Source of the DNA: Lobulomyces angularis
Taxonomy: Eukaryota > Chytridiomycota > Chytridiomycetes > Lobulomycetales > Lobulomycetaceae
NCBI GenBank assembly: GCA_027604685.1
Contig: JADHYX010000481.1
Coordinates: 1 to 15,355 of the forward strand
Direction: 5' to 3'
DNA: 15,355 nucleotides
Shown: in pieces, positions 1 to 8,601 of the stretch
Layout of the letters: the number at the start of each line of letters is the position of its first letter
Numbering within the stretch: the first letter of the stretch is position 1
Translations under genes and position numbers: made by a program
Notes under the pieces: generated by a model
The model's database searches: none
What the model was told of the DNA's origin: nothing
What the model saw: only the letters and a program-made list of their open reading frames with translations

Positions 1-2117
1 AACAGAATTTGCGGTACCAATTAACATTGGTGGTTACGCCAACGCTACCAACATTCAAGTTCAAACTGCTTATAAATGCGCAGTAGTATTAAGAGATACA
101 ATATCTCCTTATTTATTGAGGAGATTGAAAAAAGATGTTGCGCAGGATTTACCGAAAAAGTCTGAACAAGTTTTGTTTTGCAGATTAACTCCACTACAAA
201 AAAAACTCTACCAACAATTCTGTCATGGAGAAGAAGTAGAAAATATAATTTTGGGAAAGCGCAACGCTTTATATGGCATAGATATTTTAAGAAAAATATG
301 CAATCATCCTGACTTATTGGATAGAAAGGTTTTAAGCGCATCTCATGACTACGGTAGTGAAGAAAAGAGTTGTAAAATGTTGGTGGTTAAGTCCTTGTTG
401 AAAATGTGGAAAGAAGGCGGAAGCAAAACCCTTCTATTTGTTCAAACGAGGTATCAATAGCTTTTGTTCACTATTTCATACTTTATTAGGCAAATGCAAG
501 ATATTTTGGAAAAATTTTTGCAGAAGGAAGGTTATAAGTTTTTAAGGATGGATGGAAACACCGCGATCAAAAACAGACAAGGTATTTACCATAATTTGAA
601 CATCACATCATTATTTTTTTCTTCCGATAGGGTTAGTGGATACTTTTAACAACGACCCTCTAATAGATCTATTTTTACTTACCACGAAAGTTGGTGGGTT
701 GGGACTAAATTTAATAGGTGCTAGTAGAGTGTTGATATTTGATCCTGATTGGAACCCATCAGTAATTATTGCCGTTTTTTACGATTTTTATACTGAAAAA
801 ATATTTAGACAGATATTCAAGCGAGAGAAAGAGCTTGGAGGGTCGGACAGAAAAAAGATGTAACAATTTACCGACTGATGACTTCAGGTTACTAAACATG
901 TTAAACAAATTTATTGATAATATTTTGAATCTTTTGGCCAACAGGAACCATTGAAGAAAAAATATACCATAGACAAATTTTTAAAACTTTTTTAACAAAT
1001 AAAGTTTTAGAGGATCCAAAACAACAGCGTTTTTTTAAACAAAATGATATCCATGATTTATTTAAGTTAAATCTACCAGAGGAAGGTGAAAATACTGAAA
1101 CCGGAGATCTTTTTGGCAGTAGTATAAAGGATGTTGAAGTTATGAAAAAATTGAAGACTAACAAAACGAAAAAAAAGAAAATCACAAAAAACAATGATTC
1201 TGTGGATAAACTGAAAAAGATTAAACTTCTGGATAAGGTGAGGTAAGAAACCATATCTTAAAGTAGGGATGGTTTTTACTGTAATTTAGCGAATTTAAAG
1301 GCAACCAACAGGAGGAGGAAGCAGGGAGTAACTCTGACATGGAAGACGAACTTGCATTGGACGGAGAAGATCAGATATTAAAATCTTTATTTAAAAAAAG
1401 TGGAGTACATTCAGCATTGAAGCATGATTCCATTGTCGGAGTGCACAGCCTAAACAGAGAAAAGGTTTTAGTTGAAAAAGAAGCTACGCTTATCGCGGAA
1501 CAAGCCATAGCGGCTCTAAAAGCTTGTAGAAAAAAAATGAGGGTACAAGTAGGAGTACCTACATGGTATTTTTTTTTCTAAACCGATTATGAAAAATTTT
1601 AACTATTTAAAGGACTGGGAAGTTTGGTTCTGTTGGTGCCCCAAAGTCTTTAAATCCTAAAAGATTTGGAAATAAGAAGCAAAATAGTAAGGATGAGTTT
1701 GGAACTAAAAAAGTATTTCAATCTCCTTCAAAAAAATCTTTATCTTCATTCTCGTCATTTTCCAACTTTACTGGCATCAATTCTGGGTTTCAACCTAAGA
1801 ATAATGGGAACAATGGAAATGCAGTTCCAAGTTCAAGTTCAATTTTAAATAATATAAGATTACGGAATTTGGAAAGCATACCTAAAGAAGACGAGGTGGA
1901 TGTAGTCAATGAAAGCAAAGAAGTTGACTTAGTTAAGGATATTAGAAATTTTTTATCTTTAAAAACTGGTCATAAAGCAAAAAGTAAGGAAATTGTTGAT
2001 AAGTTCAAATTAAATATAAAAAATGATGAAGTTTTAATATTTCGAAAAATGTTGAAGGGAATTGCAAACTTTAATAAAAAAGAAGGAGAGTGGGTATTAA
2101 AGGAAGATTTTCTTTAA
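1..2117 (+). CDS. CSB/ERCC6/Rad26 Swi2/Snf2 ATPase, 3' part (5' end outside window)
   Basis: This is the helicase-lobe-2 and C-terminal part of a Cockayne syndrome B/Rad26 ATPase, which acts on stalled RNA polymerase II in transcription-coupled repair. Exons: <1-450, 490-581, 631-761, 809-887, 945-1242, 1290-1565, 1613-2117; introns 39-57 nt. The joined frame, read from base 2, gives 609 residues and closes in frame. Family landmarks seen: [10 protein letters not shown], the [10 protein letters not shown] stretch, [10 protein letters not shown], motif V with [22 protein letters not shown] followed by [16 protein letters not shown], then [15 protein letters not shown] conserved block, GVHSALKHD, follows near 1420, then GVPTW split by the last intron. 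The C-terminal ~60 residues (about 1930-2114) align with the winged-helix region of human CSB. The linker between ATPase core and C-terminus is Lys/Ser/Asn-rich. The nearest alternative, another Snf2 subfamily, is unlikely given the [11 protein letters not shown] block and the C-terminal match. Confidence 0.93.
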
Positions 2118-2338
2118 AAAAGGTGTAAATGTATTTTTTTTATATTTATTTTTTTTTGTATCATTTATAATTTAATATGTTGCTTGTTTTGCTGTACCAT
2201 AAATTTTTTTTTACTAATGTATTATTTAACAATTTTAAAACTTATCTGGCAATTCTTTAGAAAAATAAAAGAAATCAAAGACTATTCTTTTTGAATTAAC
2301 CCTTTAAAGTCACCCAAATACATTCTTTCCTGAAAATT

Positions 2339-2373
2339 TTTTTCAATTTTTGAATCTCAAAACAATTGAAAAA
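2339..2373. repeat. 10-bp inverted repeat in convergent intergenic region
   Basis: TTTTTCAATT (2339-2348) is the exact reverse complement of AATTGAAAAA (2364-2373), with a 15-nt loop. The arms are almost pure A/T, so a chance origin is quite possible. The position between two gene 3' ends fits a transcript-end hairpin. Confidence 0.45.
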
Positions 2374-2392
2374 TTACTACAATAATTACTTA

Positions 2393-2428
2393 ATGTCAAT
2401 TTAAAAGTGACATACGCCGAATTGACAT
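2393..2428. repeat. 9-bp inverted repeat with internal direct repeat
   Basis: ATGTCAATT (2393-2401) is the exact reverse complement of AATTGACAT (2420-2428), with an 18-nt loop. The heptamer TGACATA also occurs twice as a direct repeat (2408-2414 and 2423-2429). It lies 48 bp from the stop of the minus-strand gene. Confidence 0.45.
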
Positions 2429-2475
2429 AAATATTAAAAATCAATATATTATTAACCTTATAAGATAAAATTTTA

Positions 2476-4877
2476 CTAATTACCAACTAATTTATTATAA
2501 ATGGTAGTGAGCCATCCACCACCTGTACTTTTACTAGTTTCATCTTCACTATTTTCACTTTCTACATCTTCATTATCGGAGTTATCCCATTCATCACTAA
2601 CTTCACAAGTGTCATCGTCAGAAACTTCGAAATTGAGATTGTCAGTGGAAACATCATGCATAACAATATCGTCATCAGCCTATGATGCAAACACAATAAG
2701 AATATTCATACTAAAAATTATTACCTGGTCTTTTATTCCGTGACTCGCTAATTCTTCTTTGATTTTGGTAATTTTTGGACTCTCCAATTTTTTTGAAACG
2801 TATCTTAAATTACTTGGAGTAGAATTTTGTTTAGCAATATCAATTTTGCTGTTTACTTCCAAGGTACTAGTCATTTTACTACTGTCAGTAGATGGGTCGT
2901 TGCTTGGCAAAGGAGAGGTCTTTTTCGTGGTTGATGAAGACTTATTTTTTCGAGGTGTAATCACTCTTTTGGGGACTGTTTCAAAACAAACTATTTTTTT
3001 TGGTGTCTCTTCAACTTTAACAGTACATGGAGTGTGCAGTAAAGGATCTTTAGATTTTAAGGAATTATCTCTCACACTTTCAAATTCATTTTTTGAGGCA
3101 TCTCTGTGAATGATCGACGATGTCTCCGCTATATTGCTATTATTTTGAATTTTTGCAGAAACTTTCACTATCTCCGTTGTTTTAACTGACTTTGCTTTCG
3201 CTACTTTCACTGATATACCTGAAACGTGTGTCGCTTTTAAAAGAAACTGTTCATTTGCATTCTCCGATTTTTCTGATAATCTTAGCGATTTGCGTGGTGT
3301 AATTTGCATCGGATATTTTGCTTTCATTTTTGCAGTATCATCTAATTGTTCTGCAGATTCCATCTCCCCATCTTCATTAATAACTGGTTTGTCACATTCC
3401 GCAACATCGTTCCTACTGTATTTTTTTTAAACATCAACATTAATAAATATTGATGTAATATCTTACAGATCATTAACAATTAAAAAATCGTTACTATGTT
3501 CCTTATCCCTAAATCATGTAAAAAGAAGGAAAAAAAGAGAATTACCTCGAAAGAACGTCAGAAACTGTCCAAGGCTGGAATTTTCTCCTTACTTTTTTCG
3601 ATAAAGATTCTTTTTCAGCGTCATTTTGCATCTTCATTCTTTTCGATGGCTTTTGATCACCTTCTAACAAAAATTTTAAGTGTTAATCTTATATAGCAGT
3701 TGATGATGTTAAAACCTGTTTTAGCAAAAGCAGTTATCCTGCATTTAGATTTTCCATGTGAGAATTTTGGCTTAATAGTAGCAACGTTACTAGCACCTTC
3801 ATTGATATTATCCTCCTCACGTCTTCTTTTTCCTAGCGTTGCTGTTGCTTCATTGCAAGAATTCGTAATCACGTTGTCATTTACTTCATTAGGTTGTAAC
3901 TCATTTTTCATTGTGGAAGCCTTATCGATATCAGTTAACCCAACTTTGCCATGATCTTTGACAACAATTTCTTTGTTTTCTTGGACATCCATGGCTATTA
4001 CATTATCAACTTTCACTAAATCTTTTTTCATTTTAGAAGCAAATTTGTTCAAACATTTTGCATTTATATTATCCGCCTGCATACTACTTAATTGAAAAAA
4101 ATTGTTTTAATTTTACCTTTGGCAGTGAATCAATATTTTTTTGGTTTATGCCAACTCTGTCATTGGAAATGTTTTCCCTATCTTCAAACATGGAAATTAT
4201 TTTTTTAATTGATGGCTTCTTAATATCCTCGACTTCTTTTTCATCATCTTTGATATCAGGACCAAAAAATTTAGTAACTCTTTTTGCTTTTAAGGCTGCT
4301 TTTCTAATTACATAAAAAAAAAATGTATACATAACAGTTGCATTCAAATTTTTGTATTGGAATGTTACCTTGCAGGAGTTAAAGATGCATTCTGAAAGTC
4401 ACAAGTAAAATCAAAATTTGTTTGCTGATTCAACTTTTTTGCATATTGTTGTGGATTTATCGAAGGAGTGAACGGTGCTACACCAACCTTTTTAATAGGC
4501 TTTTCAGCTAACAGTTCTAATTTTAACTGACTAAAAACATTTATAAAAGTTGTACAAAAGAATCTTACTTACTCTACCCGTGATGGTTTTCTTGTTAATT
4601 TCTCCACTCGTTGAGAAATTGGCGAGTGAGGATTATTTAACAAGTTTAACTCTTTTAACCTACATTTTAATTCTAGAATTATAGTAAATAATATTGATGA
4701 AAGTAATAGGGTCAATAAAACAACAATGCTTACGAGGTATGGTTTTCTGATTATTCAAAAATTTCTTAATGTTTCTATAGTCCTCCTCATACAATTGATA
4801 TGCTAAAACAGGTTAATGCCATTTAAATAATATATACCTAGTTTTAGATTATTATCTTCTTCTTCTGTAAAACTCAT
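2476..4877 (-). CDS. Myb/SANT-like N-terminal domain protein, ten exons, function unknown
   Basis: Exons on the minus strand: 4877-4838, 4802-4734, 4672-4573, 4530-4369, 4303-4117, 4076-3716, 3663-3546, 3508-3467, 3415-2725, 2679-2476; introns 35-65 nt, all GT-AG. The joined frame gives 657 residues. Residues 1-46 look like one Myb/SANT repeat: FTEEED in place of the first Trp block, aromatic Tyr18/Tyr22, NIKKFL, and a third-helix-like QLKCRLKEL. The rest appears disordered and charged. There is a KRRR nuclear-localisation-like cluster near residue 267. CDK-type S/T-P-x-K/R sites are TPAR (about 122), TPRK (about 399), TPKK (about 496) and TPRK (about 513). The last exon is strongly acidic and ends in a short hydrophobic GGGWLTTIYNKL tail. 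Such features suggest a cell-cycle-regulated nuclear DNA- or chromatin-binding protein, but I do not recognise an orthologue. The start at 4877 is the first ATG and places the Myb fold at the very N-terminus. Confidence 0.8.
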
Positions 4878-4882
4878 ATCCA

Positions 4883-4902
4883 GGTATAGGGTATTAGGGT
4901 TA
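4883..4902 (-). promoter_or_regulatory. telomere-like (telobox / HomolE-like) repeats upstream of the Myb-like gene
   Basis: Read on the gene's strand, AACCCTAA is followed by ACCCTA, giving two spaced CCCTA units 10-25 bp upstream of the ATG at 4877. On the plus strand these are TAGGG (4887-4891) and TTAGGGTTA (4894-4902). Boxes of this kind (telobox; ACCCTA-type HomolE boxes in fission yeast ribosomal protein promoters) are known targets of Myb-type factors. Whether this copy works as a site is inference. Confidence 0.35.
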
Positions 4903-4965
4903 AAATTTTTATGGAAATGTGTGAATCCTGTTTTACCAGAGGGTTTTATGAAGTGACAGCACCTA

Positions 4966-5001
4966 TTAATCTATTATTTAATCTATTAATTAATTAGATT
5001 A
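4966..5001. repeat. direct repeat of 11 bp overlapping a short inverted repeat
   Basis: TTAATCTATTA occurs at 4966-4976 and again at 4978-4988, a 12-bp period. The second copy contains TAATCTA (4979-4985), whose reverse complement TAGATTA is at 4995-5001. It sits about 90-125 bp upstream of the minus-strand Myb-like gene, in an AT-only context. Confidence 0.45.
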
Positions 5002-5134
5002 TACATTAATACCCATCTTATTACACGAGTTAACAAAATGAAAAATTTTTTATTAAAAAAAACCAAATTTGCAAGTGTGTTAACTTGACCCATTAGCATA
5101 GCAAAAAATAGAATCACTCATATCCACTGCAAAT

Positions 5135-5510
5135 ATGCTAACTGTTCATACTGCTCATCTATTCAAATATTTCATGAAAAATTACCAAAAACAACAACAA
5201 ATGGAGTATGATGAATTATGATTTTTTGTTAAAATGGTGTACAAGTTTTTAATACTGCAGTAAAATGAACAAAAACTAATTCAAAGAATACTATTTTTGT
5301 TAATGGATTATTACGAGATATAGATTGATAAATATAAAACTGAATTCGGTTTTATTCAACCGAAGTCCAACTTTTTATAATCAAATTGCTAAATATCAAG
5401 GTATAAAAAATAATACCAATTTCAGTCAACATGTACAACAGCACTTAACCTCTAAAGTAAAAAACTTTTTTTCCCAAATGTTAATTAAAAAGACAAGAAG
5501 AATGAAATAA
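5135..5510 (+). CDS. possible small basic protein, two exons, unknown
   Basis: A tentative model joins exon 5135-5205 to exon 5324-5510 through an intron at 5206-5323 (donor GTATGA, acceptor ATATAG). The joined frame is 85 residues. The second exon is open from 5304 with no ATG, and reads like coding sequence: mixed codon use and a peptide rich in Asn, Gln, Lys and aromatics ending in LIKKTRRMK. The intron, at 118 nt, is longer than every other intron in the window, and neither exon resembles a family I know. The size and basic charge would suit a small organellar or ribosome-associated protein, but nothing shows this. The stretch could equally be non-coding. Confidence 0.35.
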
Positions 5511-5672
5511 ATCTGACATAAAAAATGATATTTGTATATGGATCTAAATTTTATTTTTCGGAGATTTAAAAAAATTTTTCACTAGAATAAAAAAAAATGG
5601 TAAATTTCAATTCATACATAAAATTCTAAAAATTTAAAAACTTAGGCTTCTTTGAAAGATGCTTTGAAGGAT

Positions 5673-6162
5673 ATGCGCAGTTTTAATGACATTGAATCCA
5701 CAGTAAACAGAATTTTAGCGCACAAAGGTGTTCAGGGTAACGGTTTAATTCAATTGCATCGCGAATAATAGAATATTTTAGGAATAGTTATAACAGATCA
5801 TTCAGGTGCAATATTAAGATCAACTTTGGATAACATTCAGACACAACAATATTCGACACTAGTTACTGGTAAAAAAAATTTGAAAATTTTTTTACCTGAT
5901 GAAACTTTTTATTTTATTTGTTAAGCATTGGCATGCAAAAGCAAGAGCGTTGTTAGAGACTGTAAGTTGAGAAAATAAATGCTACATATTCTAATTTAGA
6001 TTATAAAGTGGACCCAGAAGATAATTTGACCTTTTTAAGAATAAGATCCAAAAAAAACGAAATCATGGTGGCAGAAAGTAATATTACATAAATGTTAGTG
6101 TTTATACTTTTTTTGTTATTTTAGCAAAACCATATCTTTTAATGGTTATTCAAGAGGCTTAA
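5673..6162 (+). CDS. dynein light chain roadblock/LC7 family protein
   Basis: Roadblock light chains dimerise and bind the dynein intermediate chain, serving cytoplasmic (and often axonemal) dynein cargo transport. Exons: 5673-5736, 5782-5868, 5926-5961, 6000-6077, 6125-6162; introns 38-57 nt. The joined protein has 100 residues, matching the usual ~96-100. Landmarks seen in order: HKGVQG, LRSTLDN, QQYSTL, SKSVVRD, VDPEDNLTFLRIRSKKNEIMVA (read across residues 62-88), and a terminal LLMVIQEA. All four introns are phase 1 and the internal exons are multiples of three. The ATG at 5673 gives the family-typical start. An alternative exists: ATG at 5597 directly followed by a donor, with a 46-nt intron (5600-5645) and in-frame continuation from 5646, which would add ten residues. 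The gene is convergent with the zinc-cluster gene, 110 bp between stop codons. Confidence 0.95.
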
Positions 6163-6272
6163 GAACATTATCTTAAGGATATTTTTCTTTTGAGAAAGGA
6201 AGTGTTTATGAAATGCATTAAGCTATTGTAAAATTTAATTTTTGATATTAAGCCTGTCCAAATATAAAAATA

Positions 6273-7687
6273 TTAAATAATCTTTTGCTTTTTTTGTGGT
6301 TTAACTTCCAGGTTTTTTATATCAACTACCTCAGCATCAATTTTATCTGCTTTATTACTTTTTTCATATATAAAAGGACTATCTATTTCAGGTGAAAAAC
6401 TAAACAAGCTCTTAATTCTTGATTCTTTTTCTTTGGTTAAATTGATTTTTTTTTTTAAAAGATAGCTTTCACGATTAATTAAAGTTTTATTTCTTAGCGA
6501 TTCTTTTGAAAAAAAATAAAAATTAGGAAAAAAATATTGCCCTTAAAAAAATTAGTTACCTTGAACAAAATCGGAGTTAGTTGGTGCGTAATGACACTGT
6601 TTATCTGTCAATAATGCATCTTAAAAAAAAATATTGTTAGCCTTTAAAAGATATACAGCTGTTGATCACCTCCTTGTATTTTCTTCTCCCCTAGGTTATT
6701 AAGTAAATGCCTTATGTATTCCTGTATTAATATCCCAATGGAAAGTAAAGAATTTGATTTAAATTTGTAAAACATGTCGAAATTGCTCAAATTTTTAATG
6801 TTAGGGGTTTTTTGATCTGAACGAAAATCAAATTGAGTATAAAAATGTGCTGCAAACCAATGTATAGATTCAAGTAGTTCCTTAAAAAAAAATGATATTT
6901 AATCTATAATTTAACAATTAGATGCTTACCGAACTTGGTAACGTAAATCTGGTGTTTTCAAAAGTTTCACTTTGCCTCCTGCTATCCACAAGATTTCCAC
7001 TGCTGCCGTTCATCAGAGTTATTGCAGCTCTTACATCAAAATTTTCTGCCTTAAAAAGTTGGAATATACCATTAGCTCAAAAATATTATACAAACAAAAA
7101 TAATAAATTTACAGGGTTTGCATGAAAATTTAGTTTGTATTTTTTATTGCTTTCAACTTTTGCTTCTTCTTCACCACTATGAAGTTCTTGATGCATTTCC
7201 TTTGTAAGATTTACTGTATTTTCGTCAAATTGATAACTTAAATATTGCTCAAAAAATCCATTAAACCTTTTTCCACCTAAAAATGCATCAAACTGATCTA
7301 ACACCTTCTTTCCTAGGTTATGTGGAATGGTACCTTCATAAGAGGATCCATACTTCGGTTGAACTTTCAAAAATAAATCAAATTTTTCTGTGAAGTTTTT
7401 GCCTGCCTTATTAAACCTTAATGGTAAGTGATCATAATTTAGTAAAACTTTTTCCGGTGAAGATATATCACTATATGAGCAAATTTTATTTTCTAATAAA
7501 AAATGTGAGCAACATTAGAATAAAAATATAAATTGCCTTTGAAACATCTTTTGCAAGGAAATATGTTTTTCATTTTTTCACAAGTTACAACATTCTCTAC
7601 TGTTTTGCTGGTATTTAAACTCATCTTGTTTAAATAATAACATCTGTTGCAAATTTTTCTATTTTGAGTTGTAACACTCTTTGGCAT
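6273..7687 (-). CDS. Zn2Cys6-like zinc-cluster protein, atypical spacing
   Basis: Exons on the minus strand: 7687-7537, 7492-7113, 7049-6930, 6880-6670, 6619-6560, 6502-6273; the joined frame is 383 residues and closes exactly. Near the N-terminus are six cysteines: C13 and C16 (ICNRC), C36, C45, C48 and C55 (PCKRCFKENKIC). The second half, C-X8-C-X2-C-X6-C, is the textbook second half of a fungal binuclear zinc cluster. The first half is C-X2-C-X19-C instead of C-X2-C-X6-C. Such clusters bind DNA in fungal transcription regulators. The centre is not recognisable to me; a helical stretch around residues 220-290 (ESIHWFAAHFY and LLSIGILIQEYIRHLL) could be a protein-interaction module. It vaguely recalls proteins of the RNA polymerase I upstream activating factor, but that is a weak memory-based guess. 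The C-terminus is Lys-rich (KPQKKQK), a likely nuclear signal. The first in-frame ATG at 7687 is used. Confidence 0.78.
7493..7536 (-). other. apparent GC-AG intron inside the zinc-cluster codons
   Basis: Between exon 1 and exon 2 of the zinc-cluster gene, reading through reaches a TAG at the acceptor, so an intron is needed. No GT donor in the right phase exists in the preceding exon: those at 7543-7542 and further up leave a T that would join to AA and make a stop. The only solution I found is a donor GCAATT at 7536, with acceptor TTATTAG ending at 7493, 44 nt long. It restores a Glu codon and the motif FKENKIC. A CTAAT branch-point-like sequence lies about 25 nt from the acceptor. Confidence 0.6.
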
Positions 7688-8091
7688 TTTTTTAATTTTT
7701 TTTCTTTTTAAGATTGTATTTTTTCTTTTATAAATTGAAAGTGAACTGAATGTGTCGGTAGTTAATGAAAAATAGTAGGGCAAAAAAAAAAGATGTATTT
7801 TTAATTCAGTTACTTTTTATTAATTCGTTTAAGGTAAGAAGTACGACACTAATTTTCACGGATAAGTTGGCTAAGTTGAAATACTATAATTACTGCATAG
7901 TGTAAATAACAATATTAAAATCTAAAAGTATATTTTGAGCAAAATTTTGATTCCAAGAATAAATTTCTTCGTTCTTGAAGTTATTTTGGTCCAATAATTT
8001 TTAAAAATAGAAATAAAAAAAATTAAAATTATTATTGTTAGTGATTTTAAAAAAAAAAATATAATTTTACAACAAAATTAGCAAATTACCA
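7688..8091. other. divergent intergenic region, no gene seen
   Basis: These 404 bp separate the starts of the minus-strand zinc-cluster gene and the plus-strand small hypothetical gene, so both promoters should be here. The sequence is AT-rich with A- and T-runs. The frame of the zinc-cluster gene stays open upstream of its ATG up to about 7783, without another ATG. I see no recognisable core promoter element. Confidence 0.6.
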
Positions 8092-8277
8092 ATGAATAAT
8101 ACCAAATCAAGTACATCAAAAACACCAAGCTCAGCCAATGCCAACTCAGGAATTGTTCCAATTTTACCAAAAAAGCAAGAACAAGCAGTTCCATTGATGA
8201 AGGCAGCTTCTCAAACTCGAATCCAGACAGTTAATTTGTACGATTGTCATGACCATAATTTGAATACCCCATGTTAA
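8092..8277 (+). CDS. small hypothetical protein, 61 residues
   Basis: This is an intronless frame of 61 residues starting at the first ATG, with a favourable A at -3 (accaATG). The N-terminal 25 residues are Ser/Thr/Asn-rich and look disordered. The middle has LPKKQEQAVPLMK, and the C-terminus is QTRIQTVNLYDCHDHNLNTPC, read in two parts here as residues 41-50 and 51-61. Two Cys and two His lie within the last eleven residues, which could bind a metal or be chance. I do not recognise a family. Codon use resembles that of the neighbours. Two AATAAA signals lie about 220 bp downstream. A short frame like this could be spurious, but the composition favours a real gene. Confidence 0.5.
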   Translation: MNNTKSSTSKTPSSANANSGIVPILPKKQEQAVPLMKAASQTRIQTVNLYDCHDHNLNTPC

Positions 8278-8601
8278 TAACTTCATTGATAGTTTTGGAA
8301 CAATTTTTTTCCTAAATTAATCACATTTAAAATATTAACCTAAACAATTCTCTATAATAAAATCTGAACTACAAGTATATCCTATATTTTCTATTTTCTG
8401 ATGAAGCTTAACTTAAAAATTATATTTGAATGTTGAAAAGCAAAAAAACGATCTTTTAAGTTTTATGTGTCCATGATTGTTTGTAATAATCAAAAGTAAA
8501 TAAAGAACAATAAAAATTTTTTTTTTAACATCTATTAATTTATGTATATAACTAAACAATTTTATAATATACATTATTAATTAATTTAAACTAGTGTCAA
8601 A
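8278..8601 (+). other. intergenic region with poly(A)-signal-like sites
   Basis: This 324-bp region separates the small hypothetical gene from the tricalbin gene in tandem. It is AT-rich with no supported frame. AATAAA occurs at 8499-8504 and 8509-8514, plausible 3'-end signals for the upstream gene, followed by a run of T (about 8517-8526). Confidence 0.45.

Larger units (their letters stand above)
2118..2475. other. intergenic region between two convergent genes
   Basis: This AT-rich stretch of 358 bp separates the stop codon of the CSB gene from the stop codon of the minus-strand Myb-like gene. No coding frame is supported. It is rich in T-runs and holds two short inverted repeats (2339-2373 and 2393-2428), listed separately, which may belong to the 3' ends of the two transcripts. 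Confidence 0.7.

Noticed and set aside
901..1254. Minus-strand open frame of 117 codons
   Set aside because: It lies opposite the CSB exon at 945-1242, which matches the family closely. The product is Phe/Ser/Leu-rich, the typical antisense of a Lys-rich exon.
2501..3109. Long open plus-strand frames over 2501-2743 and 2759-3109, hydrophobic products
   Set aside because: They are antisense to exons 9 and 10 of the Myb-like gene, whose spliced frame closes correctly. The Val/Leu/Ser-rich products are what a Lys/Glu/Asp/Ser-rich antisense gene yields.
7576..7660. A 39-nt or 42-nt intron that would normalise the zinc-cluster spacing
   Set aside because: The only GT-AG option (42 nt) keeps the frame but destroys the second cysteine codon. 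Others create a stop. No 39-nt segment with GT-AG borders exists there.
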